Source of the DNA: an uncultured Draconibacterium sp.
Lineage (GTDB): Bacteria > Bacteroidota > Bacteroidia > Bacteroidales > Prolixibacteraceae
Length of the DNA stretch: 64,000 nucleotides
Assembly: GCF_963674925.1 (NCBI RefSeq)
Contig: NZ_OY771647.1
Location: 3,053,501-3,117,500 of the forward strand
Direction of reading: 5' to 3'
The translations under genes and the position numbers were made by a program. Positions 38,082 to 48,092 of this stretch are shown here, one piece after another; within the stretch, counting starts at the first letter, position 1; every line of letters starts with the position of its first letter. The notes below the pieces were generated by a model, which was not told where the DNA came from, did not search any database, and saw nothing but the letters and a program-made list of their open reading frames with translations.

Positions 38082-40610
38082 ATGTTACGAGATAGTTCAG
38101 AACACATAAAAAGAATATTTTTACGAGGGATTATATTTCTCCTTTTGTGGGCAGGAATAATTCAGGTTCAGGCAGAAAACATCAAACCGGGTGCCTGTCA
38201 TTCTTATCAGGCGCAAGGCAACAAAGTAATCTTTAATTGCGAAAATAATATTCAGATTGAAGTTGAAAATATCGGCTCTGGCATTTTGAAAATCTGGTAC
38301 GATACTGATGATTTTAAGCGAAACAACGAGTCGTTTGCGGTCATTAAAAAAGTGGATGAGAATTCAGCGATAAATGTTTCGGAACAACCGGGGAGCTATG
38401 AAATATACACCGGCGACCTGATTGTCAGGATTGAAAAATCACCCTTCCAGATTCGGATTTTCGACAAGTATCAAAAATTGTTGATGGAGGATTTTCATGA
38501 ATACGGTTTTGTGGCCGATTCAACAAAAATATCAAGTTTTAAAACATTGAAACCCAATGAACGTATTTATGGTTTAGGTGAAAAAAACGGACCATTGGAT
38601 CGGGTTGGCGGCCAATTTAAAATGTGGAACAGCGATAAACCGTGTTACGCAACAAGCGAAGACCCGCTGTACAAAAGCCTCCCGTTTTTTATGAGTAGTT
38701 CCGGCTATGGAATTTTTTTCGACAATACGTTTAAAACAGAATATGACTTTGGCGTGGAGTCGGACAAGTATTATTCTTTTTCGGCACCGGGCGGAGAGAT
38801 GGAATATTATTTCATTTACGGGCCAACTTACAAACAAATAATTAGCCGTTACATGGAGTTGACCGGGCAGCCAATTATGCCGCCAGCATGGGCGTTGGGA
38901 TTTGCGCAATGCCGGGGACTACTCACAAACGAGCAACTTACCCGCGAAATTGCAAAAGGGTACCGCGATCGGCAAATCCCTCTTGACATCATTTACCAGG
39001 ACATTGGCTGGACACAATACTTACAGGATTTTGAATGGCGTAACGGGAATTACGAAAACCCGGAGAAAATGCTGTCGGATTTGGAAACAGAAGGTTTTAA
39101 AGTGATTGTATCGCAGGATCCGGTGATTTCACAGGCAAATAAAAAACAGTGGAACGAGGCCGATTCACTCGGCTATTTTACAACTGACGTTCGAACCGGA
39201 AAAACCTATGACATGCCCTGGCCCTGGGGAGGAAATTGTGGAGTGGTTGATTTTACTAATCCTCAGGTAGCCGACTGGTGGGGCGATTATCAACAAAAAG
39301 TTCTCGATGACGGGGTTCGTGGTTTCTGGACCGATATGGGCGAACCGGCCTGGAGCAACGAGGAAAGCCTCGACCGCCTGAATATGAAACATCATTTGGG
39401 TATGCACAACGAAATTCATAATGTATATGGATTGACCTGGGACAAAGTAGTAACAGAACAGTTTGAAAAACACAATCTAAACACCCGCGTTTTTCAGATG
39501 ACGAGGGCAGCTTTTGCCGGTATGCAACGTTACGCTTTTGGCTGGTCGGGCGATTCGGGCAATGGCAACGATGTTACCAACGGATGGAAGCAGATGGCAG
39601 CCCAATTGCCCATTGCCTTGTCAGCTGGCATGTGCGGTATCCCGTTCTGGGCAACCGATATTTCGGGCTATTGCGGCGACATTTCCGACTATGGCGCGAT
39701 GAGTGAATTGTATGTTCGCTGGCTTCAGTTTGGCGCGTTCAATCCGCTGAGCCGGATTCATCACGAAGGAAACAATGCGGTGGAACCCTGGTTATTTGGC
39801 GAGGAGGCTGAGCGAATAGCAAAGAAGACCATTGAGTTGAAATACAGGCTCTTTCCCTACATTTATACCTATGCACGCGAAGCTCACGACACAGGAATGC
39901 CTTTGATGCGTGCGTTGGTACTGGAATATCCTGATGATTCTGAGGCAGCAAACCTGGATTCAGAGTTTATGTTCGGTGAAGAATTGCTGGTAGCTCCGGT
40001 TTTGGAAGAAGGTGCGGCGTTCAAAAAAGTTTACATCCCGGAAGGAGATTGGTTAGATTTCAATAATCCGCAAAACACGTTCACCGGCAATCAGTGGATT
40101 GACTACCCGGTTGAACTGGAAACCATCCCCATGTTTGTGAAGAAGGGAACCATCATTCCGCAAATGCCGGTCATGCAATTTATCGGGCAGAAAGCTGATT
40201 ATCCGTTGTTGATTTCAGTTTTTCCGGCGGGTATCAATAAGAAGGCAAAATTTGAAGTGTATGAAGACGATGGCGAAACCAATAATTACAAGTCGGACAT
40301 ATTTGTGAAACGGAAAATACAATGCCTGACAAAACGAACAGGCCTGGAGATTAGTTGTAAAGAAGCTGTCTCGAATGGTTTTGTTCCTCAAAACAGGAAT
40401 GTGGTTTACCAAGTTCACATGACTAAGAAACCGGTATCTGTTCTGTTGGCGGGTAAGAAACTAAAAACTTTTAGGCTTAAAAAGACGGAAAATATTTTGC
40501 CTGATACGATTGAAAAAGCAGAGTGGAGCTGGGATGAAACCAATGGAACTTGCGTTATCTGTGTCCCTGCAGGTTTAGTAGAACAAGAGGTTGTTATTGA
40601 AACTAAATGA
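38082..40610 (+). CDS. GH31 alpha-glucosidase-family enzyme, copy 1
   Basis: An 842-residue exported enzyme with an N-terminal signal (IFLRGIIFLLLWAGIIQVQA). It shows the GH31 N-terminal beta domain with ERIYGLGEKNGPLDR, the TIM barrel with QDIGWTQY, the nucleophile Asp in GFWTDMGEP, the acid/base Asp in FGWSGDSGNG, and FWATDISGY, LFPYIYTYAREAHDTG. The C-terminal beta domains follow (YEDDGETNNY). It is likely periplasmic, removing glucose from isomalto-oligosaccharides made by the dextranase. It begins 100 bases after the GH66 gene, in the same operon. Confidence 0.92.
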   Translation: MLRDSSEHIKRIFLRGIIFLLLWAGIIQVQAENIKPGACHSYQAQGNKVIFNCENNIQIEVENIGSGILKIWYDTDDFKRNNESFAVIKKVDENSAINVSEQPGSYEIYTGDLIVRIEKSPFQIRIFDKYQKLLMEDFHEYGFVADSTKISSFKTLKPNERIYGLGEKNGPLDRVGGQFKMWNSDKPCYATSEDPLYKSLPFFMSSSGYGIFFDNTFKTEYDFGVESDKYYSFSAPGGEMEYYFIYGPTYKQIISRYMELTGQPIMPPAWALGFAQCRGLLTNEQLTREIAKGYRDRQIPLDIIYQDIGWTQYLQDFEWRNGNYENPEKMLSDLETEGFKVIVSQDPVISQANKKQWNEADSLGYFTTDVRTGKTYDMPWPWGGNCGVVDFTNPQVADWWGDYQQKVLDDGVRGFWTDMGEPAWSNEESLDRLNMKHHLGMHNEIHNVYGLTWDKVVTEQFEKHNLNTRVFQMTRAAFAGMQRYAFGWSGDSGNGNDVTNGWKQMAAQLPIALSAGMCGIPFWATDISGYCGDISDYGAMSELYVRWLQFGAFNPLSRIHHEGNNAVEPWLFGEEAERIAKKTIELKYRLFPYIYTYAREAHDTGMPLMRALVLEYPDDSEAANLDSEFMFGEELLVAPVLEEGAAFKKVYIPEGDWLDFNNPQNTFTGNQWIDYPVELETIPMFVKKGTIIPQMPVMQFIGQKADYPLLISVFPAGINKKAKFEVYEDDGETNNYKSDIFVKRKIQCLTKRTGLEISCKEAVSNGFVPQNRNVVYQVHMTKKPVSVLLAGKKLKTFRLKKTENILPDTIEKAEWSWDETNGTCVICVPAGLVEQEVVIETK

Positions 40611-40697
40611 AACCGATTTTAGAGATACTATGGTTACAACTAAGCTTTTAATTCTTTGCGGCCATTGGAGCTGTTTTAATAAACTAATGATTACCAA

Positions 40698-40724
40698 CCC
40701 GATCTTCTCGATGGCAAGATCGGG
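40698..40724 (+). repeat. Intergenic hairpin before the second GH31 gene
   Basis: A 9-bp perfect inverted repeat (CCCGATCTT with AAGATCGGG) lies between the two GH31 coding regions, 13 bases before the preferred ATG at 40738. It has no T-run, so it is more likely an mRNA stability or processing element than a terminator. Confidence 0.5.
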
Positions 40725-40737
40725 GACAAATAAAACT

Positions 40738-43020
40738 ATGAAGATGATAAAACTAATTACAACTGCTTTTTGCCTTTTCTTTTTTATGGTTGCGGCAAAA
40801 GCACAAACGAATAATCCAGTGGCTGATCCTGATGCTATTGTCACTTCAGGAACGATGAGGTTTACAGTATTAACACCTGAGATGATACGTATTGAGCAAA
40901 GCGATTCCAGTAAATTCGAAGACCGAGCATCGTTTGTAGTGGTAAATCGTCGTTTGCCCGTGCCTGCTTACAGTACTAAAACCGAGGCAGGGTATCTGTA
41001 CATTTTAACCAGTAAACTGGAACTAAAATATAGATTGGATTCAGATCCTTTGGTGAATGATCCTTGTGACCCGAATTTACAAATTACCTTGAATGTAAAT
41101 GGAGCCCCTGAAACCTGGTTTCCTACAAAAGTTGATCCTTACAACCTGAAAGGAACATGTCGTACGTTAGACGGTGCCGAAGGCGATGTGAGAAAGAGAC
41201 TGGAGGATGGACTTATTTCGCGCTCCGGCTGGGCTGTGATCGATGAGCAACAGGCACGTAATGACGGTAGTTACAGTTTAATGTTCGATGGAAGCGATAC
41301 GGTTGATTGGGTGGCTCAACGTGCCGATCCTAATTCAATGGATATGTACTTTATGGGCTATGGACATGATTATAAAAAAGCGCTTTACGATTTCACACTT
41401 ATTGCAGGAAAAATACCCTTGCCTTCGCAGTATGTTTTTGGTTATTGGTATTCAAAATATCAACGCTATAGTGAACAGGATTTTCGTGACATTGTAAATG
41501 ATATTCAGGCCAACAATATTCCGATGGATGTGCTGGTAATTGATATGGACTGGCATATGGACGGGTACAACAACCGCACCGACCAGACAGAATGGACCGG
41601 ATGGACCTGGAACAAAGAATTGTTTCCCGATCCCCAGGGTTTCGTCGACTGGATACATAGCCAGAACCTAAAAACAACACTTAACCTGCACCCTGCCGAT
41701 GGTATTGGTATTTATGAAGAAAATTTCACCCAATTGGCGAACGACCTGGGGGTGTCAACATCTCAAACGATTCCATGGAATATCGAGAATAAAAAATTCT
41801 ATAAAGCATTCTTCAAAGATATTTTGCGGCCACTCGAAAACATGGGAATTGACTTCTGGTGGCTCGACTGGCAACAATGGATGATTGCCCGAAATGAACC
41901 GCATCTCGGAAATACCTTTTGGTTAAACCATGTTTTCTTCAACGATAAAAAATTCCATTCTAAAGATCGGCCATTGATATTTCACCGCTGGGGAGGGTTA
42001 GGTAACCATCGCTACCAGATTGGATTTTCCGGTGATGCTGCCAGCACATTTTCAACCCTGGCTTTTGAACCTTATTTCACAGCTACAGCCGCTAATGTTG
42101 GATATGGCTACTGGAGTCATGATATAGGTGGACACATGAAAACGGCTGATTCAAATAATCCTGAACTATACCTTCGATGGATTCAATACGGAGTGTTTTC
42201 GCCTATTCTGCGTACCCATGCAACTAATGATCCGTCAATTGAACGCCGAATATGGATGTACGACAATTTTCCGTTGATGCGTGAAGCTATTGAGTTGCGA
42301 TATGCCCTGATTCCATATATCTATACTTATGCACGTTATTCTTACGATACCGGAATTTCGCTTTGCCGACCGATGTATTATGATTATCCTGAATCAGAGG
42401 AGGCTTACACTTTCGAAGGAGAATATATGTTTGGTAACGACATTCTGGCGGCTCCTGTTTGCAAATCTGCGGAAGGCGAGCCAACGGTCGGCCAAACCAT
42501 CTGGCTGCCGGGAGGAACATGGTATGAAGTGGCAACCGATTCTCTGCTTTCTGGGAACCAGATCATTACACGTTATTTTGCCGAGGGACAAATCCCATAT
42601 TATTATCGTAAAGGTGCTGTTATTCCACTGTACCCACCCATAAAACATCTTAATGACAGACCCACGAAGATTATTGTGCAGTTTGCCCCGGGAGAAAATG
42701 GTGAATGTTCGTTATACGAAGACGAGAACAACAACAGCAACTACGAGTCAGGGAGTTTTACTAAAACGCTTATTTCACAAACAACAGTTGACGGAGTCAG
42801 CACTTATACTGTGAATGCACGTACCGGATCATTTGCAGGAATGCCTGATTCACGTTCGTTCCAATTCGAAATGCTCGGCAAAAATGAACCTGCAAGTGTA
42901 ACCGTAAATGGAAGCGATGTAGCGTATGACTACGATCCGAACACTCGGAAAATTGTAGTTGAGGTTGAAGGTGTGTCATATAGTTCATTACCATTACGTG
43001 TTGTAGTCGTTAATAACTAA
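40738..43020 (+). CDS. GH31 alpha-glucosidase-family enzyme, copy 2
   Basis: The frame is open from 40591, overlapping the previous gene, but the signal peptide (ITTAFCLFFFMVAAKA) starts only with the ATG at 40738 or 40744, giving about 760 residues. GH31 motifs are VLVIDMDWHMDGYN, the nucleophile Asp in FWWLDWQQW, the acid/base Asp in IGFSGDAAST, GYWSHDIGGH and LIPYIYTYARYSYDTG. It is divergent from copy 1, so different linkage or chain-length preference is likely. The C-terminal beta domain carries YEDENNNSNY. It probably acts in the periplasm. Confidence 0.9.
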   Translation: MKMIKLITTAFCLFFFMVAAKAQTNNPVADPDAIVTSGTMRFTVLTPEMIRIEQSDSSKFEDRASFVVVNRRLPVPAYSTKTEAGYLYILTSKLELKYRLDSDPLVNDPCDPNLQITLNVNGAPETWFPTKVDPYNLKGTCRTLDGAEGDVRKRLEDGLISRSGWAVIDEQQARNDGSYSLMFDGSDTVDWVAQRADPNSMDMYFMGYGHDYKKALYDFTLIAGKIPLPSQYVFGYWYSKYQRYSEQDFRDIVNDIQANNIPMDVLVIDMDWHMDGYNNRTDQTEWTGWTWNKELFPDPQGFVDWIHSQNLKTTLNLHPADGIGIYEENFTQLANDLGVSTSQTIPWNIENKKFYKAFFKDILRPLENMGIDFWWLDWQQWMIARNEPHLGNTFWLNHVFFNDKKFHSKDRPLIFHRWGGLGNHRYQIGFSGDAASTFSTLAFEPYFTATAANVGYGYWSHDIGGHMKTADSNNPELYLRWIQYGVFSPILRTHATNDPSIERRIWMYDNFPLMREAIELRYALIPYIYTYARYSYDTGISLCRPMYYDYPESEEAYTFEGEYMFGNDILAAPVCKSAEGEPTVGQTIWLPGGTWYEVATDSLLSGNQIITRYFAEGQIPYYYRKGAVIPLYPPIKHLNDRPTKIIVQFAPGENGECSLYEDENNNSNYESGSFTKTLISQTTVDGVSTYTVNARTGSFAGMPDSRSFQFEMLGKNEPASVTVNGSDVAYDYDPNTRKIVVEVEGVSYSSLPLRVVVVNN

Positions 43021-43035
43021 TTAAAAGACAATCAA

Positions 43036-44373
43036 ATGAAACGAATTATCTTATTTCTGCTGGCTACATGCGCCGTTTTTACGCTACAAGCTAAAGACTG
43101 GACCATTATCGGAGAAGCACTGGAAAATGACACTACGCTTTTGGAGCAAGATGCTACCAATACCAATGTGTATAAGTATATGGGAGAAATAACTACCGGG
43201 GAGTTTAAGCTTTCTGATGGAACTAATGTTTATATCCCTGTCTGCGGTATAAATGACCCAATGGGACAACAGATAGGAATGGAAATACAAGTGGACACGA
43301 GTCAGGTTGGCTTTGGAGTTAAGTATGTAAACCCGTCAAAAATTTACATAATAACATTAGTCGATGGACCCGATCCTACATTAGAAGTTGAAGTAGCCGA
43401 AATTTATACGCATTTGTATATGGTAGGAGGACCGGTTAATACAACTGGTTCTGGCTGGCAACTCAGTGATGCGCTTGAATTGGAAAAGGATACAGCGGAT
43501 CAGTTTGTTTTTTATTACCGTGGATTTTTAAAGTACAATAGTTCCGGTGATGAACCTGGCTCTATAAAATTTCTTACTTCAAAAAGTAGTTGGAGTCCGG
43601 CATTTCATCCTGCAGGTTCAGGTAATGAGCCACTGATCGGGGCAGCGAAAATGCGGCTGGATGGTGATGATACGAAATGGGAGATACCTGTTGACGGAAG
43701 TGGAAACGGATACTATGTTATTAAACTGAATACGCTCGAGGAAACCATTGAAGTGCAATTTACTCCATCGGATGCAGATTATCCTTCTGTCGTTTATTTA
43801 ACAGGTGATGCCATGCCGTGTGGCTGGGTGAACGATTACCCCGAAACAATGACTACTACCAATCTTTTGGAAGGTAGATACCAATGGACTGGAAATGTGG
43901 TGCCCGGACAGTTCAAATTTTTGAAAGCAAAAAATTACTGGGGAAGTTGTTATGTGTCATTAGTTGAAGACCAGCTGATTGAATCTGGATGGTCATATCC
44001 TGTTATATACGAAGGTTGGGGTGAAACATCTGTGAACGATTATAAGTTCAGAATCTCCGAGGCGGCTACATGTACCATTTCCCTGGACTTGTTTGAGATG
44101 AAAGTTCGGGTATCGTATGGGACAACAGTTGGTATAAACGACTTGGAAAATCAAACAGGAAAATATAGCATTATCGGATATAATGGAACGATAAAAGCAA
44201 GTAGCCCCGATTTATTGCCCATGAAAATTATGGTTTATAGCATTGATGGGCGAATGAAATATAGTAACAGTTTTGTGTCAAATACCGAATTTAGAATTCA
44301 GAAAGGTTTCTACATCGTAGTACTTACTGACCTTCAAAATCGGGTATGCAAAAAGGAGAAACTTATTCTGTAG
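43036..44373 (+). CDS. SusE/F-like glucan-binding protein with T9SS tail
   Basis: A 445-residue exported protein starting with a signal peptide (IILFLLATCAVFTLQA). It has an N-terminal beta domain, then two SusE/F-type modules (about 130-250 with HLYMVGGPVN; about 255-365 with VYLTGDAMPCGWV), and ends in a compact C-terminal domain (SIIGYNGTIK... MVYSIDGRM... KGFYIVVL) typical of type IX sorting. Unlike the SusE-like lipoprotein of the same locus it has no lipobox, so the two reach the surface by different routes. It has no catalytic domain. Confidence 0.8.
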   Translation: MKRIILFLLATCAVFTLQAKDWTIIGEALENDTTLLEQDATNTNVYKYMGEITTGEFKLSDGTNVYIPVCGINDPMGQQIGMEIQVDTSQVGFGVKYVNPSKIYIITLVDGPDPTLEVEVAEIYTHLYMVGGPVNTTGSGWQLSDALELEKDTADQFVFYYRGFLKYNSSGDEPGSIKFLTSKSSWSPAFHPAGSGNEPLIGAAKMRLDGDDTKWEIPVDGSGNGYYVIKLNTLEETIEVQFTPSDADYPSVVYLTGDAMPCGWVNDYPETMTTTNLLEGRYQWTGNVVPGQFKFLKAKNYWGSCYVSLVEDQLIESGWSYPVIYEGWGETSVNDYKFRISEAATCTISLDLFEMKVRVSYGTTVGINDLENQTGKYSIIGYNGTIKASSPDLLPMKIMVYSIDGRMKYSNSFVSNTEFRIQKGFYIVVLTDLQNRVCKKEKLIL

Positions 44374-44393
44374 CAAAAGCAAAAAAAACAAAA

Positions 44394-47057
44394 ATGAAAA
44401 AACTAATTTGGATCGTATGCTTACTGATTGGCGCGAGTGCTTGTCAAAAGAAACCTGAAGTCTTGTACCAGTCTGAAGCATTCACCGTTTATCCTGATAA
44501 AGTCGTTCAGGGAGATTATGAATCGAAAGTCGTTTCTCCGGGAAAAATGGTGTCGAATTACAGAAGTACAGTCAGCGAGCAATATTCACGTCTGATTGTG
44601 TTCAAATTCAGCATTAACGAGAAAGATAACGAGAAGATGTCAGGTCATGACCACTGGCTGATTATTGGTGACGGAGAACACGAATCGCCAATCATCCGCT
44701 TTGGTCAGGACGACGAGCCCAATCCGGGCGACCCGGGAACCAAATTGCCGGTCAACTATGAATATACCATTCGGTTGGATATGAACCCCGTTTTTGATCA
44801 GTTTAAAGAAAAAGGTTACTACGAAGCTTTCGACGGAAGCCGCGTGGCCAAGGAAGATTTTAAGCATGTCTACATCGCCGGTGGTTCGGAGCCTTTGACC
44901 TGGGATTTCTCCAACCTGGATGAAAACGGACTGGCTTTACAAGATCCCGACGGAGATGGGATTTATGAGTTGAAGCTGGTTTTGAATCCTTACGATACTA
45001 CGCAGGATGTGACTAAAACATGGACTTTGTCTGAGGATATTTCAATGAAGCCAAGCTATCATTCAGATCAGCCGCTGGTGGATGCACTTTTCAATATGTC
45101 GCTTGAAGAAGCCCGCAAAAATATTGAACCCGACAGTACCTTGCGCACCGGTGCCAAATGGGGCGGGGTATGGACCCGCGATGTGAGTTACAGTACCTTG
45201 CTGGCGTTTGCTTATCACGAGCCTAAGGTTGCAAAAATCAGCCTGTTGAAAAAGGTAAAACGCAACCGCATTATTCAGGACACCGGTTCCGGAGGCGCAT
45301 GGCCGGTTTCATCAGACCGCACCACCTGGGCACTTGGCGCCTGGGAAATCTATAAAGTGACCGGTGATCAGAAATGGTTGGAAACAGCTTACAATGTCAT
45401 CAAAAACACCCTGGAAGATGATTATAAAACCATCCGTTCGGAAAAAACAGGTATGTTCTGCGGCGAATCGTCTTTCCTGGACTGGCGTGAGCAAACGTAT
45501 CCGAAATGGATGTCGAACATGGATATTTACGTGTCGCAAAACCTGGGAACAAACGTGGTTCATTACCAGGCTCACATTATTCTGGCCGAAATGGCCAAGC
45601 AGTTAGGTAAACCGTATCAGGAATACCTGGATCAGGCTAAAGTAATTAAGGATGGAATTAATAAATACCTGTGGATGGCAGATAAAGGATATTATAGCCA
45701 GTACCTATATGGACGTACTTATCTGAATATTTCACCACGCTTCGAAGCCTTGGGCGAAGCACTGGCTGTTTTGTTTGATGTAGCAGATAGCACACAGGCA
45801 ACATCCATTTTTGAGAAATCGCCTCTGACAACCTTCGGAACGACTTGTATTTATCCGCAAATTCCGGGAATTCCGCCATATCATAATAACGGCATTTGGC
45901 CTTTTGTACAGTCTTACTGGAACCTGGCTGCTGCTAAAGCCGGAAACGAACAAGCGTTACTGCATGGATTGGCAGCAATTTACAGGGCGGGCGCTTTATT
46001 CCTGACCAATTATGAAAATATGGTTGCCGAAACCGGCGATTATGTTGGTACCGAAATTAACTCCGACCGTATGTTGTGGAGTATGGCCGGTAATCTGGCT
46101 ATGGTGCACCGGGTATTTATGGGAATCAATTTCGAGGCCGGTGGTATTCATTTTAGTCCCGTTATCCCGGAAGTTTACGGTGGCACAAGAACACTTAGTA
46201 ATTTCCATTACCGCGATGCAGTGCTGGATATTCAGGTGAAAGGCTTCGGGAACAAAATAAAGTCAATAACAATGGATGGCGAACTCCTGGGAAATGCTTT
46301 CTTACCCGCAACAATTAACGGGAAACACGAAATTAAGATCGTTATGATGGACAATGAGTTTGGATCCAATCCGGTTAACATGGTGCCAAATAAATTCTCG
46401 TTACCAAATCCGCAAGTTGCCCTTTCCGGTTCAACCTTAAAGTGGGAGCCCATTCCGGGGGCCGTTTCATACGCGGTTTATAAAAACGGAGTTGTGTTGA
46501 AAACAATTGATACCAATTCGTTTGAGATAAGTGGTGATGGTTTTGCTGAATACAAAGTGACTGCAACAGATGTTGATGGATTTGAATCCTTCAGCAGTGA
46601 ACCGCTTATGGTTTATCCGAAATCAAGTATGCAAATCCTGGAGATGGAGAATTATGCGCGTAAATCCAAACTGCCTTATTCAAACTATTCAGGGAAAGGT
46701 TTTGTAGAGACTACGATGTCGAAAAACACTAACATCCGTATTCCGGTAACCGTTCCTGAAGCAGGCAAGTATTTAATTGACCTGCAGTATTCAAACGGTA
46801 CAGGCCCATGGAATACTGACAACAACTGTGCAATTCGAAGTTTGTATGTGAACAATGATTATGAAGGTGTTATGGTGCTCCCACAGCGAGGCCAAGATGA
46901 ATGGTCTGACTGGGGTTTCTCCAATTCGCGTAAAGTTCAGCTTCAAAAAGGGAAGAATGAAATCAGCCTGAAATTTGAAGACTGGAATATCAATATGGAT
47001 GGCCAAATTAACGATGCAATGTTGGATTATGCTCGACTAATTTACATCGAAAATTAA
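44394..47057 (+). CDS. Six-hairpin glycoside hydrolase lipoprotein with C-terminal CBM-like domain
   Basis: About 887 residues from ATG 44394, which gives a lipoprotein signal ending SACQKK; the frame is open 48 bases earlier. An N-terminal beta region (about 20-210) leads to an (alpha/alpha)6-barrel (about 215-660) with GGVWTRDVSYSTLL, GGAWPVSSDRTTWALGAWE, ESSFLDWREQTYP and NNGIWPFVQSYWNLAAA. A fibronectin-like linker (about 670-760) and a CBM6/35-like module follow (MENYARKSK to MLDYARLIYIEN). The barrel resembles GH15/GH63/GH78-class debranching enzymes, but I cannot place it in one family. It is the last gene of the locus, so glucan debranching is the working idea. Confidence 0.7.
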   Translation: MKKLIWIVCLLIGASACQKKPEVLYQSEAFTVYPDKVVQGDYESKVVSPGKMVSNYRSTVSEQYSRLIVFKFSINEKDNEKMSGHDHWLIIGDGEHESPIIRFGQDDEPNPGDPGTKLPVNYEYTIRLDMNPVFDQFKEKGYYEAFDGSRVAKEDFKHVYIAGGSEPLTWDFSNLDENGLALQDPDGDGIYELKLVLNPYDTTQDVTKTWTLSEDISMKPSYHSDQPLVDALFNMSLEEARKNIEPDSTLRTGAKWGGVWTRDVSYSTLLAFAYHEPKVAKISLLKKVKRNRIIQDTGSGGAWPVSSDRTTWALGAWEIYKVTGDQKWLETAYNVIKNTLEDDYKTIRSEKTGMFCGESSFLDWREQTYPKWMSNMDIYVSQNLGTNVVHYQAHIILAEMAKQLGKPYQEYLDQAKVIKDGINKYLWMADKGYYSQYLYGRTYLNISPRFEALGEALAVLFDVADSTQATSIFEKSPLTTFGTTCIYPQIPGIPPYHNNGIWPFVQSYWNLAAAKAGNEQALLHGLAAIYRAGALFLTNYENMVAETGDYVGTEINSDRMLWSMAGNLAMVHRVFMGINFEAGGIHFSPVIPEVYGGTRTLSNFHYRDAVLDIQVKGFGNKIKSITMDGELLGNAFLPATINGKHEIKIVMMDNEFGSNPVNMVPNKFSLPNPQVALSGSTLKWEPIPGAVSYAVYKNGVVLKTIDTNSFEISGDGFAEYKVTATDVDGFESFSSEPLMVYPKSSMQILEMENYARKSKLPYSNYSGKGFVETTMSKNTNIRIPVTVPEAGKYLIDLQYSNGTGPWNTDNNCAIRSLYVNNDYEGVMVLPQRGQDEWSDWGFSNSRKVQLQKGKNEISLKFEDWNINMDGQINDAMLDYARLIYIEN

Positions 47058-47098
47058 ACACCCATACTTTTTATCTGATTAGAAGAGTTTACACAAGC

Positions 47099-47899
47099 CT
47101 ATTCGTAATCTTTTACAATTTCATTAACACCCTGTAAAACGTAATGCGGGCGATAAGCAAATTCGAGGATGGTTTGTTTGTTTGAAATACCAGATAAAAC
47201 AAGGCAAGTGTCTATTTCGGCTTCAATACCCGCAACAATATCTGTATCCATTCGGTCGCCGATTATTATGGTATCTTCCCTTTGAACGCCAAGCTTTTTT
47301 AACCCAATTCGCATCATAAGCGGGTTGGGTTTACCGACAAAGTATGCTTGCTTTCCGGTGGCCAGTTCAATGGGTGAGATAAGCGCTTTGGTAGCCGGAG
47401 CAATCCCGTTTTCTATCGGACCGTTCAGGTCGGGATTTGTACCTACCAGCTTGGCACCTCGGTTCACCAGGTTTACAGCCTTTTCAATCATTTCATAACT
47501 ATAAGAGCGGGCCTCTCCCATAACCACGTAATCAGGATCGATGTTGTTGCTTGAATATCCGACATTATAAAGTGCATTAATTAGTCCGGCTTCTCCAATA
47601 ATATAAGCGCTGCCGTTGGGTTTTTGGCTTTGCAGAAAAGATGCTGTTGCCAAAGCACTGGTGTAAAAATGTTCCGCGCCAACATCAAGCCCCATCCGGA
47701 ATAGTTTCCCCTGAAGTTCTCGAATAGTCCTTTCACTGGAGTTGGTCAGAAAAACAAACTTTTTGTTTTCTTCTTTTAACCAAGATACAAATTCTATTAC
47801 ACCATCAAGAATCTTATCCCCGTGATAAATCACACCGTCCATATCACAAATGAACCCGGACTTGTTTCGTATTTTTTCTATTATTGATTTTTTGGCCAT
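47099..47899 (-). CDS. HAD-IIA family phosphatase (NagD-like)
   Basis: A 266-residue cytoplasmic hydrolase. HAD motif I is CDMDGVIYHGD (nucleophile and acid Asp), motif II FLTNSSERT, the cap domain TNPDLNGP and motif III/IV VGKPNPLMMR plus IGDRMDTDI. These define subclass IIA (NagD, phosphoglycolate or nitrophenyl phosphatase). The physiological substrate is unknown. It converges on the six-hairpin gene with a 41-base gap and is transcribed alone. Confidence 0.9.
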   Translation of the reverse strand: MAKKSIIEKIRNKSGFICDMDGVIYHGDKILDGVIEFVSWLKEENKKFVFLTNSSERTIRELQGKLFRMGLDVGAEHFYTSALATASFLQSQKPNGSAYIIGEAGLINALYNVGYSSNNIDPDYVVMGEARSYSYEMIEKAVNLVNRGAKLVGTNPDLNGPIENGIAPATKALISPIELATGKQAYFVGKPNPLMMRIGLKKLGVQREDTIIIGDRMDTDIVAGIEAEIDTCLVLSGISNKQTILEFAYRPHYVLQGVNEIVKDYE

Positions 47900-48092
47900 T
47901 TGAATAAATTAAGTGGATATTATTTATACGATACAAAGTTACAAGCTTTAACAGTAATTCCCGTTTCTGTCGGCTTTTACCTCAATACGAATCATAGGAT
48001 TTGTTTTAAATTTAAATTTGTAAAGGATCAGAACCAAACAAAGTTGGAGGGCAGAATAAGAAACCAGACGAATCATATGGAGAAATGTCATA

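Noticed and set aside
40591..40737. Upstream extension of the second GH31 protein
   Set aside because: It overlaps the preceding gene, contains a hairpin and would bury the signal peptide 50 residues inside.
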